Part shown: positions 1 to 9,678 of the stretch, piece by piece
Layout of the letters: every line of letters begins with the position of its first letter
Numbering within the stretch: the stretch's first letter is position 1
Source: Sphaeroforma sirkka
Lineage: Eukaryota > Opisthokonta > Ichthyosporea > Ichthyophonida
Direction of reading: 5' to 3'
Assembly (NCBI GenBank): GCA_001586965.3
Contig: LUCW03000002.1
Span: 60,001 to 87,500, forward strand
Length of the DNA stretch: 27,500 bases
Program-made: the position numbers and the translations under genes
The notes under the pieces: model-generated
Database searches by the model: none
What the model saw: only the letters and a program-made list of their open reading frames with translations
What the model was told of the DNA's origin: nothing

Positions 1-780
1 GGCTGTTCTTCATTAGTAAGTAAGTTTGAATAATTTTCTGCACTGTTGGTAAGCAGATCAGAAAGTTTAGTCACGTAGGAAGTAGGTGGCAAATAGGGAA
101 TTTCAGATCCGTCAGGGTTTGTAGTCACCTGAGGAAACCCTTTTCGTTTATCTCGTGTGTTCTTATGTAAACGCTTATGCCATTTCTTATTAAAGATACG
201 AAGAAAGTCGCGAGATTCACGAAATGCATCGGAGGTTAGCCAAGCTACTGTCCCATCCATGAAACGGGTCTTGTAGTAAGTGTAACCGTCTTCGGTTGTT
301 TTGTCAATTATATCTTTGACTTGTGAATCCATAACTGGTATATCAGAATCAAATGAGCGAGCGAATGAGAGTTCGGAGGTAGGGATACGGTGAGTGCCTA
401 GATTGGTTGCGCTAGTACCATCAATGTTATTCACTTCGTAAGTATCACTCTTCTCATCAAGGGAGGAAATAACAAAAGGTCCTATCGTCTTAGAAAAGAG
501 TTCGGTATCGTTGGCGTTTCGATTTATAATGTTAACGTAATCGCCGACTTTGAACTGAACAATGTTCTTAGTGTTATTCCATCGGTCATACGCTTTAAGT
601 AGGACACGATTCTTGTGCTCGAGTAAACAGGGGTAAACAACGTTCTGCATGTGCTCAATCTTTTGTAGCCACGGGGTAACGTGTTTCTCGGGCGCAGTTT
701 TATCAAACGTTGCTTGTAATTCACTATAGCGGCCAAAGAAATAGTGAAACGGGAGTGTTCCAGTTTGAGGATTCATGCAG
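1..780 (-). pseudogene. Element A: integrase C-terminal SH3 / chromodomain-like tail
   Basis: In short open stretches on the minus strand the sequence reads FKVGDYVNI and IGPFVI, which is the SH3/GPY-type region after the integrase core. A RIPTSELS segment follows, then a TRFMDGTVAWLTSDAF segment near 200-300 that fits a chromodomain's second and third strands and helix. Element C has counterparts (GDRVNI, IGPYIIS, RIPTTE). The tail ends off the left edge. Chromodomain assignment is by pattern only. Confidence 0.6.
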
Positions 781-819
781 TTATTCATTTGAGTCTGAAC
801 CCATTTCAAATGATAAGGC

Positions 820-1437
820 CACATATCCTCAACGTCGTCTAGTGCGGTACGCAAGAGTTTCTTAAGTTCTCTATGACGTGTCTCATTTGCACCCTGCGTT
901 TGAGGTTTGTAAGGAACACCACGCCTATGGGTCATGCCTGATACGAGTATTAGTGCCTCCATTACGTCGGTACAAAACTCACTACCGTTATCAGAACATA
1001 GTACTCGGGGGAAATCGAAGTCATTGAAGACGTGATAGCATAATTCTGCCACTGTTTGTGGATGTTTGTTCGGTATTCCATAAAGCAAGTTATAGCCCGA
1101 AGTCACATAAGAAATGACAGATATATACATCGCCAGTATGCTTGGATCGCGGGAGTTTAACCAAATCGACTATGACTCGGCGCATCGGTTGGTCTTCTGT
1201 CACACTTTTTAGGGGTGCCCAACCGTATCGCTTGATCTGGTTCTTTTTACAATTAGTACAGCGTCGGTATACTTCACGTATGGTTTCTTTCAGCGCCGGG
1301 TGATCAAGCCCTGCACGAATAGCCATTTTATAAGTATGCTCATATGCTCGATGCGTTAAATTATGTGTAATTTTAACTCTACTTTCGAGCTCCTCTAAGT
1401 CGGTCAGATTCTGCGTAACGCTGGCTGGATGAACCAT
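820..1437 (-). pseudogene. Element A: integrase zinc-binding motif and catalytic core
   Basis: The upstream end holds an H2C2-type motif: histidines in HNLTHRAYEH and a CTNC pair near 1249-1262. The RNase H-fold integrase core follows, with RRVIVDLVKLP around the first Asp and a DNGSEF block near 970-1000 around the second. The GANETRH segment near 880 carries the Glu. These are the classic D,D-35-E landmarks of Gypsy integrases. The matching part of element C is at 18140-18660. It is a fossil with interruptions. Confidence 0.85.
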
Positions 1438-1759
1438 AGTCCTGTTGGAAAGGGCAACCTCAGTATCAGGAGGGTAGACTCCTGAGATACATAATTGACA
1501 ACATTAGATTGTTGAAGTATCTTCTTCAGTTGTTTCGCAACTCCTGGCTGTTCTTTAAGCAGCGCTTTAAGTAGTCGAGTGCGAGCTTCAGGTTCTCTTA
1601 GAGTTTTGAGTCTTTGATCCATGGCCTTAGCTAGTTCCATGTTTTTTACGATCTAATGCCGTTTCAATCGGCATTACCTCGACTGCAATCTTGTTGGGTG
1701 CATGTGTTGTACGAGTCTTGAGCTTTTGTTCAAACTCTTTAGACTCCTCTAGTTTAGCT

Positions 1760-2229
1760 AAGAATTTGGTTGAGGGTTTCCACTTAGTGGTACCTGCAGG
1801 ACCGATGCGACAAACAATGGTGTGTTTCCAAGGTGTCTTCTTGATAGAACAGGATCCCTGATACAAAAACGTGTCGGTTTCACGGTCGACATAAATAGGT
1901 TCGTCTTGAATCATATTAATTAAATCACGTATCCATGGGTCGGAGTTACGTAAGGGACAACACAGCGTAATGGTAGATTTAGTAACATTAACATAATTTA
2001 ACAACTGTGCGATAAGTTGACAAGGTGGGTTAGCCCACGCATTATGCTTTGATAAGTCAAGCTGAAATGCATCACCTTTAGGATGAGTCAACGACCTATA
2101 TTCAGAAACCTGTTTGTTATGTTCTGCGGCGAACATATCAACAGTAAATGGACCCCATCGTGATTGAGCGAGGTTAAACCATTTCTTATTTAGCATCCAA
2201 TCGGTTGCTAATAACTCCTTGACTGTTTT
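1760..2229 (-). pseudogene. Element A: Dam-like adenine methyltransferase-type domain
   Basis: The stretch carries FTVDMFAAEHNKQ, then GDAFQLDLSKHNAWANPP, then a TLCCPLRNSDPWI block. This order (Asp-x-Phe-Ala strand, Asn-Pro-Pro motif, later hydrophobic strand ending in Pro and Trp) resembles the Dam family of phage N6-adenine methyltransferases and the methyltransferase-like module of DIRS retroelements. The NPP motif lies at 2020-2031. The same domain sits at the same place in elements B and C. The homology is inferred from motifs only; activity cannot be judged from a fossil. Confidence 0.7.
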
Positions 2230-2588
2230 CTGGTAGTCGGGCACAAGTCGAGAGAGCATGTCAGGAAGATGGTTATGTATTCCTGGTATGTGTGTTATAT
2301 TAAAAGCGAACTTGGCAATAATGTCATGCCAGCGACTCACCAACTGTGAATCAGGGTTCATATCTTTTAAGTATGTGAAAGACTTTTGATCACAGGCGAC
2401 AGTAAAGTAACTTCCATAAAGGTAGTCTTTAAACTGTCTTAGCGCAGTAACTATAGCAAGGAGCTCTTGTTTAACGGTAGGGTAATTCCGTTGACTCTTA
2501 TTATAACTCTTGCTAAAGAATTGTATGTAGCGCGGTTTACCATTTATCGTTTAGTAAAGCACTCTGTAGTAAGTATACGCGAGATAAC
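2230..2588 (-). pseudogene. Element A: RNase H region
   Basis: This matches the Gypsy RNase H module that follows reverse transcriptase. Visible signatures are a KQELLAIV helix, a DQKSFTYL strand and the closing HIPGIHNHLPDMLSR segment, which is the usual end of RNase H in this superfamily. The equivalent stretch of element C (16990-17230) aligns with it almost residue for residue. The module begins at the junction with element B's repeat, so its first part is not here. It is a fossil. Confidence 0.85.
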
Positions 2589-2810
2589 TGTATCTCAACG
2601 TTCTCTCTCTTCAGGAGGGGACGTTGTTCATTTATTAGTAATTATAAACAGTAATCCTAAAATGACTGACTCTTAAATGAGTCATTAGTCATGTGCTGTA
2701 AAACCAGCAAAACCCTAAAACCCAGTTTATCAGATTATTCTGATAAACTGTAAAACTTGTAATAAACCTAAAATAATCAAATAAATATAAGTACTTGTAT
2801 TCTGACCACA
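2589..2810 (-). repeat. Element B left repeat, probable 3' LTR
   Basis: The sequence is repeated in the same orientation at 11210-11434, differing at roughly one base in twenty by eye. On the minus strand it begins TGTGGTCAGAATAC. It contains three inverted repeats, including 12-bp perfect arms at 2723-2750 with a TTAT loop. The C-run at 2811-2820, a G7 tract on the minus strand, sits where a polypurine tract should be. Confidence 0.7.
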
Positions 2811-2884
2811 ACCCCCCCAAACTGAAGCACTGAACAAAGCAGTGTGCCAGTTTCAGAGATGATAAGAATAGCATAGTACCTTAT

Positions 2885-3047
2885 GTGCTGGCATTATCCT
2901 CGAGAGCTAGAGCATTGTGCTGGCATTTATCCTCGAGAGCTAGAGCATTGTGCTGGCATTTATCCTCGAGAGCTAGAGCATTGTGCTGGCATTTATCCTC
3001 AGAGAGCTAGAGCATTGTGCTGGCATTTTACCTCAGAGAGCTAGAGG
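2885..3047. repeat. Minisatellite block 1, about five 33-bp units
   Basis: Five near-identical units beginning GTGCTGGCATTTATCCTC are followed each time by a GAGAGCTAGAG core. The first unit is one base shorter and the last two carry small changes. The GAGCTAGAG core is shared with block 2. It lies between the putative polypurine tract and the chromodomain end of element B, so it would be in the element's 3' untranslated region. Confidence 0.9.
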
Positions 3048-3265
3048 ACCCGATGTGTACGTCTCGAGCGACCCGTCGTGTTTGAATTCTTGAAGCTACT
3101 GTTCATCTGTGTCAGCATATAGGAGTTTGGCAAGTACAATATAGGACTGTATTTGTGTCGGAGAAAAACTGCCAGTGGCATAAACCGTGCAAACCATTAA
3201 CCCGCTGTTTCAAAACAATGCCCAAGGAGTTGTTTGATTGATTTCGCTGTGTTATACTCCGAAGC
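3048..3265. other. Spacer between the two minisatellite blocks
   Basis: About 220 bases of unique sequence. I see no gene, RNA or clear motif here. It is part of the stretch between the chromodomain end and the left repeat of element B. Confidence 0.5.
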
Positions 3266-3560
3266 AAGAGTGGCTCATTTAACCTCACGAGCTTGAGCCG
3301 CTGACGATTTTCCCTCGCGAGCTCGAGTGCTAACCGTTTATTCTCGCGAGCTCGAGTGGCTGGTTTATCCTCGGGAGCTAGAGTCGCTGCTTTTTATACT
3401 CAAGAGCTCGAGTGGCTGGTTTATACTCGGGAGCTAGAGTTGCTGGTTTATACTCGGGAGCTAGAGTCGCTGCTTTTTTATACTCAAGAGCTCGAGTGGC
3501 TGGTTTATACTCGGGAGCTAGAGTTGCTGGTATATGCTCCAGAGCTTGAGCTCGATATCC
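3266..3560. repeat. Minisatellite block 2, about ten units of 27-33 bp
   Basis: Ten copies of a GAGCT-N-GAG core can be counted. Most are preceded by TTTATACTC and followed by GGCTG or GCTGC. Two variants alternate: one reading CTCAAGAGCTCGAGTGG, the other CTCGGGAGCTAGAG. Read on the minus strand, many units contain a TATAAA hexamer. Unit lengths are often multiples of three, so a long but repetitive plus-strand frame (about 3356-3727) stays open; I regard it as an accident of the array. Confidence 0.9.
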
Positions 3561-3589
3561 GAGAACAAAGTTATATTGAAGATAAAGTA

Positions 3590-3790
3590 TTAGACTTGTG
3601 CACGTTGGCGCTTACGTGTCCGTGTCTGCGAAGCTTTGTGGTAGGCCGCGATATCGTTGGCATCATCAAAAGCTTCTGCTGTTTCCCACGTTGGTTCGCC
3701 TTCTCGCCATCTCACCAGGTATTCTAATTTCCCCGTCTCATCATTCGTACGATGTGTGATAATATGGCGAAACTCCACCCCTCCTTCGGT
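3590..3790 (-). pseudogene. Element B: chromodomain at pol C-terminus
   Basis: The last part of pol reads LEYLVRWREGEPTWETAEAF and then a DANDIAAYH helix. This matches the chromodomain pattern: an aromatic strand, a V-R-W strand, a T-W-E turn, then a C-terminal helix. Chromodomains of this kind define chromoviruses and are known to steer integration towards marked chromatin. The frame ends in a basic tail at 3590. Recognition is by motif and position after integrase. Confidence 0.85.
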
Positions 3791-4129
3791 CCATAAGTCT
3801 TCGTTAATTGGTGGGTCTGTGCGTCTATGCACTAAACGGAGGAGTTCCACCCGTACCGGTTTGGTCTTGAATTCTGGTGGGGCGGAACCATCCTTGTTCG
3901 CTAACTCGTAGCGTTGGCCGTGTCTAGCTTTGACTACATATGGACCAAACAATGGCCGCATAACCTTCGTTGTTCGGCCTTCTGATCGTACCATGACCAC
4001 ATCTCCTTCGTCGAAATGTACCAAGTCGTGAGCATGCAGGCGGTCAAATGTCGTCGTAAGCTTGCCTGTATACTTCTTGGTAATGTGGTGGAGGGTCGGC
4101 AATATAGTGTCCTGTAACTGGTCTAATCG

Positions 4130-4720
4130 TTGTGCCCAGGTGTCATTCGTCATCGGCTGAGAATCCGGTAACTCGTCCGTGAAATCGGCGAACGGAACAT
4201 GGCGGCGGCCAAAGTACACGCTAAACGGTGCACTCTTATGGCGACGGGATATCCGAAGGTTCTGGTATAGCATCGTAAACGGAAGGCGTTCGTCCCATCG
4301 AAGGGGAACTGCCTCACAGCATTGTCGAATAGAACGTGTAATCTCCTTGTGACGTCGTTCTGCCGCGCCCAGCACTTGGGGTCGATATGGTGGAGACACC
4401 TTATGTAGCATCCCCACTTCCTGGACCAGAAGCTCCACTAACTTGTTGGTGAACTCCTTCCCCATGTCTGTTTGGATTTTACGGGGAAACCATGTTCGCC
4501 AAAAATCTCTATGAGTGTCTGTGTCGTGGTTTTCTTTGTCTTGTCCGGTGTGGCTCGAAGGATAGAATAGCCTGTGGCGATGTTCAAGACGTGAAGAATA
4601 TAATTGTTCTTGCGTCTGGACTCCAGTGGCATCGGGATGTAGTCCACTTGAATATGGTCCCACGGGTAGCGTGCATCGATGCTAATCATCGGGTGGAAAC
4701 CTTTACGAAGTGTGTCCTGT
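4130..4720 (-). pseudogene. Element B: integrase catalytic core
   Basis: The landmarks of the retroviral integrase fold are in order: IQVDYIPMPL with the first Asp, a TDMGKEF block with the second, and a GAAERRHKE segment with the Glu. A PFSVYFGRRHVPF region follows, as in the usual Gypsy core-to-C-terminal transition. Between here and the chromodomain is an SH3/GPY-like stretch (DVVMVRSEGR, FGPYVVK). The copy is a fossil. Confidence 0.85.
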
Positions 4721-4724
4721 CCCA

Positions 4725-4870
4725 AACATGTGCCACATTGCCGCTTAACTTCTGTGGCTAACTCAAGTGCCCCTGGCCAAACGTGACCGTTCTGACGAAG
4801 TTGTTGGACTGTGTCCGCCGCCCCATGATGTCCTTGTTCGTGTTGCGCTTGCGTGAGTTGCGTACGACGC
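4725..4870 (-). pseudogene. Element B: integrase H2C2 zinc-binding motif
   Basis: Reading towards lower coordinates, histidines in HEQGHHG are followed about thirty residues later by a CGTC pair (near 4733). This is the N-terminal zinc finger of Gypsy integrases. It sits directly between the methyltransferase-like domain and the catalytic core, as in elements A and C. Confidence 0.8.
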
Positions 4871-4979
4871 TGTTTCTCCGCCGGACTCGCTTGTGCAAAC
4901 GCCGGTTGACCCTCTGCATCTGCCAGTGCCACTGAGATTTCTCGCGCTGTGTCTAAGCACATGACATATTTTGTATGCT

Positions 4980-5451
4980 TTGGTTCTGCAAAACCAAGTC
5001 GCTGTGAAAACAGCGGGTCCAGTTTGAATCTTTGGGAGGACCCACCCGTGCTACTACGGTATGACCCCATGGTGTCTTCCCCACATGCGTACTTAGCGTA
5101 CTTGAGGAACGTGTGTGGTGTCCGTGGTACCAGCACCGGTTCTGTCTGCAATAACTGCTTGAACAGGTCGAACCATGGTGCTCTTGGTACCCATGGTAGA
5201 CATACTGTGGCCCGTGCGCCGTCGGCTCGTATCTTGCGTAACATCCTGTGTATCTGTTCCCAAGGCGGGTTCATCCATCCATCGACTATCGACCAGTCGT
5301 GGGCAAACGCTCCTTCCCCATCATCCTTCGTCCAGAACCGAGGAAGCTGAGCGTTGGTTGGGTCCGCAAATACATCTATGTCATTCGGTCCAAAGTGTTG
5401 TTGCGCTTGTTCAAAGTAACTAGGGAATAACTGCCAGCCGTCGGTATACAT
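4980..5451 (-). pseudogene. Element B: Dam-like adenine methyltransferase-type domain
   Basis: The segment contains FGPNDIDVFADPTNAQLP, then HDWSIVDGWMNPPWEQ (NPPW at 5260-5271), then ATVCLPWVPRAPWFD. This fits the core of phage Dam-type N6-adenine methyltransferases: a D-x-F-A strand, an N-P-P-W catalytic loop and a following hydrophobic strand. DIRS-group retroelements carry a comparable module after RNase H. The sequence is clearly diverged from the versions in A and C, so the domain was not simply copied from one neighbour to the other recently. Catalytic ability is not inferred. Confidence 0.75.
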
Positions 5452-5860
5452 TATTTCGAGTTCGTCCTGCTCCGCTGTCCCTCGTGTACTCTACTTAACA
5501 TGTCCGGGAGCACATTTGACTCTCCTGGTATATGCGATATGGTAAAGTTGAATGGCGCGATGATATGATGCCATCTCTGAAGCATCGGATTAAGCTTGAG
5601 CTGTGTGTTCATATATACAAGGGCCTTGTGGTCCGTGAAGACCGCAAACCGTTGCCCATCCAAGTATTCCCTGAAATGTGTCAGTCCATATACCAATGCC
5701 AGTAACTCCTTCATAGGTGTGGCGTAGTTCTGTTGCGCATGGTTCAGAGTCTTGCTAAAGAACATTAAGTAATGTTTCTTACCGTTGACCCATTGGAATA
5801 GCGCTCCCCTAAACCGTAATCGCTAGCGTCGGTTTCCAAGTTCAGAGGAATGCCGTCGAC
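5451..5860 (-). pseudogene. Element B: RNase H
   Basis: The region begins with LETDASDYGLG, which holds the first catalytic acid of Gypsy RNase H. It continues through KELLALVYGLTHFREYL and FTDHKALVY, and ends with ISHIPGESNVLPDMLSR. It directly follows the reverse transcriptase. Length and order are normal for a Gypsy pol. It is a fossil, read as part of the broken polyprotein. Confidence 0.85.
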
Positions 5861-6800
5861 CGGAAAGTGTAACGCCACAGCATTCACCACTGCGTCTTTC
5901 ATTGCCTGCCACGCCTGTGCATGTCTCTCCTCCCAACGATCACCTATCAACTCCTTTGGTTTGAGTTTGCAAAATTCGCGCAAGGGTGCAACCGTGTTCG
6001 CGAAATTAGGCAGATGTTCGTGGAGGTAATTTGCTAAACCCAACGCCGAGGCTATATCTTTGTATCGTTGTGGTGTGGGCCAGTCGATCAGCTTGGCCTG
6101 CTTTTCATGGTCAATGTCAATGCCTTGTGCCGATACTTTCTTCCCTAGGATCATGACTTCGGAGATAGCGAAGTGGCACTTGGCAGGGTTAAGCTTAAAA
6201 CTGTGGTATGTTAAGCGTTGTATCACCTTCTGCACCGTCCTAACGTGTTCGTCATAACCGTCACTGGCGATAACTATGTCATCGATATAGTGGTGAACCG
6301 GTAAGCCATCAAGTATTGTACTCAAGGTACGTTGAAACTGCTGCGTGAGTACATGAAGACCGAACGGTGCTGATGTGAACGAGTACTGATAACGTTCGTG
6401 TGTAAAACTAAATAAGTATTGTGAGTCTGGATGGATGGGCAGCCTGTGGTATGCAGCCGATATGTCCAGCGTCGTGTAGTACTTCTTACTCTTGAGGCGA
6501 GATATGAGTTCGTTGACCTTGGGGATCAGGAACTGGTCACCAGGAATAAGCGCGTTAACGGCACGCATGTCTAAACACACGCGTACCTTCTTGACGTTGC
6601 CTTCCGCATCGAATGTCGGTACCGCAAGGAGAGGAAGATTAACAGTCGTTGGTGTCGTTCGTTTCGTGATCACCAAATCCGTCAACCACTTCTTCACTTG
6701 TTCATCCACATAGGGGAGCCATCGATCGGATACGAAGTTACGCGCCGATCGCCGCATCTGCAACGCTTGTTCATGGGTTACTGGGATGGTTACCTCACTC
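5860..6800 (-). pseudogene. Element B: reverse transcriptase
   Basis: All main RT motifs are visible in order on the minus strand: RVCLDMRAVN, FLIPKVNEL, the motif A region TTLDISAAYHRLP, SFTSAPFGL, the catalytic YIDD at about 6279-6290, and the downstream KCHFA and LGKKVSAQGI segments. These are diagnostic of Ty3/Gypsy RT. It follows the protease in the same frame. The copy as a whole is broken. Confidence 0.9.
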
Positions 6801-7119
6801 CCTTCCAGACGACAGCGCGCGTTGTCGGCAATTTTCGCATTGGCTTCCAAATCCTGTGCCAACCGTTCGCGTACATCGACGGGTTCCGTCGTGTTAGGTG
6901 CCTGTCGGCGTGGTATGGGTTCGAGGAGCTCTTCTAGTTCTGTGGGGTCTATTGGTGCAAGTGGCGATTGGATACCGCCTATGTATAGGCCCAAGCCTTT
7001 CAACATATCTTGCCCCACTATAACATCTATACCCGTCGGCAAGTTCATCAATTCTAATGAACCGTCGATAATTCTGGTACCGTACCTTATAGGTACCACT
7101 TCCGTCGTCCCCAGTCGAG

Positions 7120-7330
7120 GAGTTCGCACCGCCTTGTCAGCTAAATATATAAATGACCCAGGTGGTGCCGGAGTTATTGGTCGGCCAAGGAGGTCTGCGG
7201 ATGTCTGTGAGATACAACTTCTATTTGCTCCCGTGTCTATCAAGGCTTTGAACGTACGTCCGTTGATTTGTACTTGAATATAGACTCGGTTGTCTGACGT
7301 CAGCAATAGGTCTTGTATTGCCATCACTAC
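7120..7330 (-). pseudogene. Element B: retropepsin-like aspartic protease
   Basis: The stretch VQINGRTFKALIDTGANRS, with the LIDTGA active-site signature near 7226-7243, identifies the single-domain retroviral aspartic protease. About sixty residues later come GTTEVVPIRYG and a VIVGQDML segment, the usual C-terminal strand and G-x-D of this fold. It lies between gag and RT, as in Gypsy elements. Confidence 0.85.
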
Positions 7331-7384
7331 TCCAATCGTGGTAACAAATATGAAGCTCCTATCCGACTCAAACACCCTCACCTC

Positions 7385-7993
7385 TCATGCGTGATCGGCT
7401 ACCGACTCCCACGTCTCATAGGCGTGGTTTGGTGTTGACGTCATGTGCTCGAAGTCTTCGTGAAGAATCGTATTGATATGAACCTCTGTAGCTTCCGATG
7501 GTGGAGCCAAGTCTTCGTCCTGTGTAATCGCATTCACCTGTACTTGAGGCGTCGGACGTATTGTAACTACGTCTCTAGTCTGGGATGTATTCTGCCCTTG
7601 TTCTGCGGTTGATGTTGTGGACGGTCTGTGTACCGATTGTACGTCCCTCAAAGGACGGTTGTTGTCGTATAGCCTTGCCCGACCCACCGCGCTCCCCGCT
7701 TGCGACGCCCTGAAATGATGACACCGTGGGATGTGCCTACCACCTGGTGGCGCCTGTGCCTGGCACCCCGCACAAGTCGTTGGTACCGTAGGTTGGGGCC
7801 GTTGATTCCAATTCTGCGTTTGTCGTCTACTAATGTGTGGGTTGGGGCGGCTATTGGTGTCATCGTGACTTCCATTGGTCGAAGGGCCCTCGCGGTTGTT
7901 GCGACCCTGGAAACGTGCTGTCGTACGTTGCTGTGCAAGTTGAATGTTAGGGCTCAACAGCTGTATAAGCTCGTGTGTCTCATCAGTTGCCAT
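7385..7993 (-). pseudogene. Element B: gag 3' portion with zinc-knuckle-like motif
   Basis: About 200 residues rich in Gln, Arg, Thr and Asn, consistent with a nucleocapsid region. A cysteine/histidine cluster CAGCQAQAPPGGRHIPRC has the spacing C-x2-C-x9-H-x3-C, looser than the usual C-x2-C-x4-H-x4-C knuckle. It lies between the main gag frame and the protease. Assignment as nucleocapsid is by position and composition. Confidence 0.6.
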
Positions 7994-9678
7994 TTGGGAT
8001 GCAACTGTAGAGTACGTTCATACGTACGGCCGTTGAGAGCTTCTTCTAACAGTTGTACAATGCAGTGGTTCACTATATTCTGTTGGAAGTCGGCATATGT
8101 CTGGCACCGTTCACGTTCCCTCCTGTGGTTCTCCATGAGCTGTGTCATTTGTTCCATAAGAGGAGTGTGCATGTTCCGACTTTGGCCCTTGGCTAACTTG
8201 TGAAACGCGGGATCGACAGTGGCTTGTGTTTCTTGTGAACAGATCTGTTCGATCTGTAGTTGAGGTGTGCATGTCTTCAACCGTTCAGAATTGCCGCGGA
8301 TGTAGTCCAGTGTTGACTTCTCCGCCTCGAAGTAAGATAGTACCTTGTGAAACCATGTAAGGTTCCAACTCTCATCCAGCCCTGCGATTTGTGCGTTCTT
8401 GAACGCCTCGAGGAGAGCCCCTCTTGTGTCCCATTCCATAATATCATGTAGGTAGTATCTGTTCGACGGCCAATCAGGCCACGTACGTGGTGAAGGTACG
8501 GGACGCTTCTCTACCGGTCGGGACTCTAATATAGCTCGAAGTGTCTCAATCACGCCCCGAAGAGCTTCAGCTCGAGCCGTGTTGTTCTCCTCGATTGCTT
8601 GGCATAGCTCGTCACTTAAATGTAGTATCCGTGCGTGTAGCGCCTGTCGGCTTTTCTCGATACTCTCCGGTGTAGGAGGAGGTGTAGGCATCGTTGTCTC
8701 CGCTGGCTTCAAAGATTGTTCTTGCCCAATCATCGTTGGTGTGCATGACGTGGTCTCTGTACGTCGAGGAATCCGTCCGTACTCACTAGCGGATTCCTTC
8801 TCGAATAACTGACGTTGTTGGTGTTGGCGATATGCCGAACTCATTTGGTCTTGTCTCGTCTTGAGTGCCTCCTGCCCGTGTGGGTTGCGTTTGGCCAACA
8901 TTTGCTCGCGTACAACATCCTGAAATGATGGCGCTGCCTCCCTGGATGACAGTATCTCTTCCTCCTCAGAGGGTTGCCCTTCCGACTCCGGTGACTCGTA
9001 TCCAAGGCCATGATGTGGTTGTGAATGACCTAGTATTCGAAACGTGGGGTTATTCTCCCTATCTCGTGTTGTCTGCCCCTGTCTGTGTGAACTAGTAGAT
9101 TGAACGTGTGGAGACAACAAGGTAGTAGGGCGCTCTAAAGCCGTACGTTGCCATCTTTGTTCATACTTGTCCAACAGCAATTGTTGTCGAGCCATGAGCT
9201 CGGTGAGCTTTTGTGTTGACCGCTGCTCCCGCGTCGTACCTTTGTTGCTGGTGCGACGACGATATCGCCTCCGCTTGTTAGGTGGGAGGCGTGGTTGCCT
9301 ATTAACAGAGGATGAGGCGCCTGGGATACCCGAAGACGAACGGGGAGGCAGTCCGTTACCGGCTACATGGTCATCAGTAATGGACTGTTCCCTGTTCGCG
9401 CGCAGATCGGAATCTCCCTTGGCCTCGTCGTTGTCTGCTACGTCTTCCGTTATAAGGCTAGGTTCGCCCCTAGTTGCCGTAGGTATCTGTCGATCGAAGT
9501 TTGCTCCCTGGTTATGCACCTCGTCATCCTGAGTATTCCTCCGCCCTGTCTCAGACCGCTGGCGGGAATGATTCGTTGGATGTTGGTGGCGCTTGGTCCC
9601 TCTCCGGTCTATATCATCCTCCTCTCGACGTTCAGGGGTTAGGCGTTGCTGTCGGCGGCTTTGACGTGTGTTGGACAT
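7954..9678 (-). pseudogene. Element B: gag-like polyprotein region
   Basis: This is a long reading frame of about 570 residues at the 5' end of the coding part. The first third is strongly charged and Arg/Gln/Glu rich and looks disordered. Around residues 120-200 come basic stretches (KRRRYRRRTS) and a Gln-rich helix. The last third is more globular and helical, with a Trp-containing segment (TWPDWPSNRYYLHD). No conserved gag domain can be named from motifs. A TATA-like box on the same strand lies about 65 bases upstream (near 9745). Confidence 0.65.

Larger units (their letters stand above)
1..2588 (-). mobile_element. Element A: Ty3/Gypsy pol fossil, 5' part missing, runs off left edge
   Basis: Read on the minus strand from 2588 towards 1, the parts come in Gypsy order: RNase H, a methyltransferase-like domain, an H2C2 zinc-binding motif, the integrase core, and an SH3/chromodomain-like tail. 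The proteins are closely similar along their length to element C at 16900-19270 (shared stretches such as LATDW, GDAFQLD, SKHNAWANPP and PWKHTI), so A and C belong to one family. The left end continues beyond the window. The right end stops abruptly at the left repeat of element B. The copy is broken, with several interruptions. Domain order and motifs are seen directly; family membership is inferred from them. Confidence 0.9.

Noticed and set aside
2589-2810. MITE instead of LTR
   Set aside because: The G-tract next to it, TG...CA ends and a partner copy framing gag-pol in the same orientation favour an LTR, though MITE is not fully excluded.
3356-3727. Long plus-strand frame encoding repeated YTRELE-type peptides
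   Set aside because: It is produced by the minisatellite whose unit lengths are often multiples of three, and it is antisense to the chromodomain end of element B.
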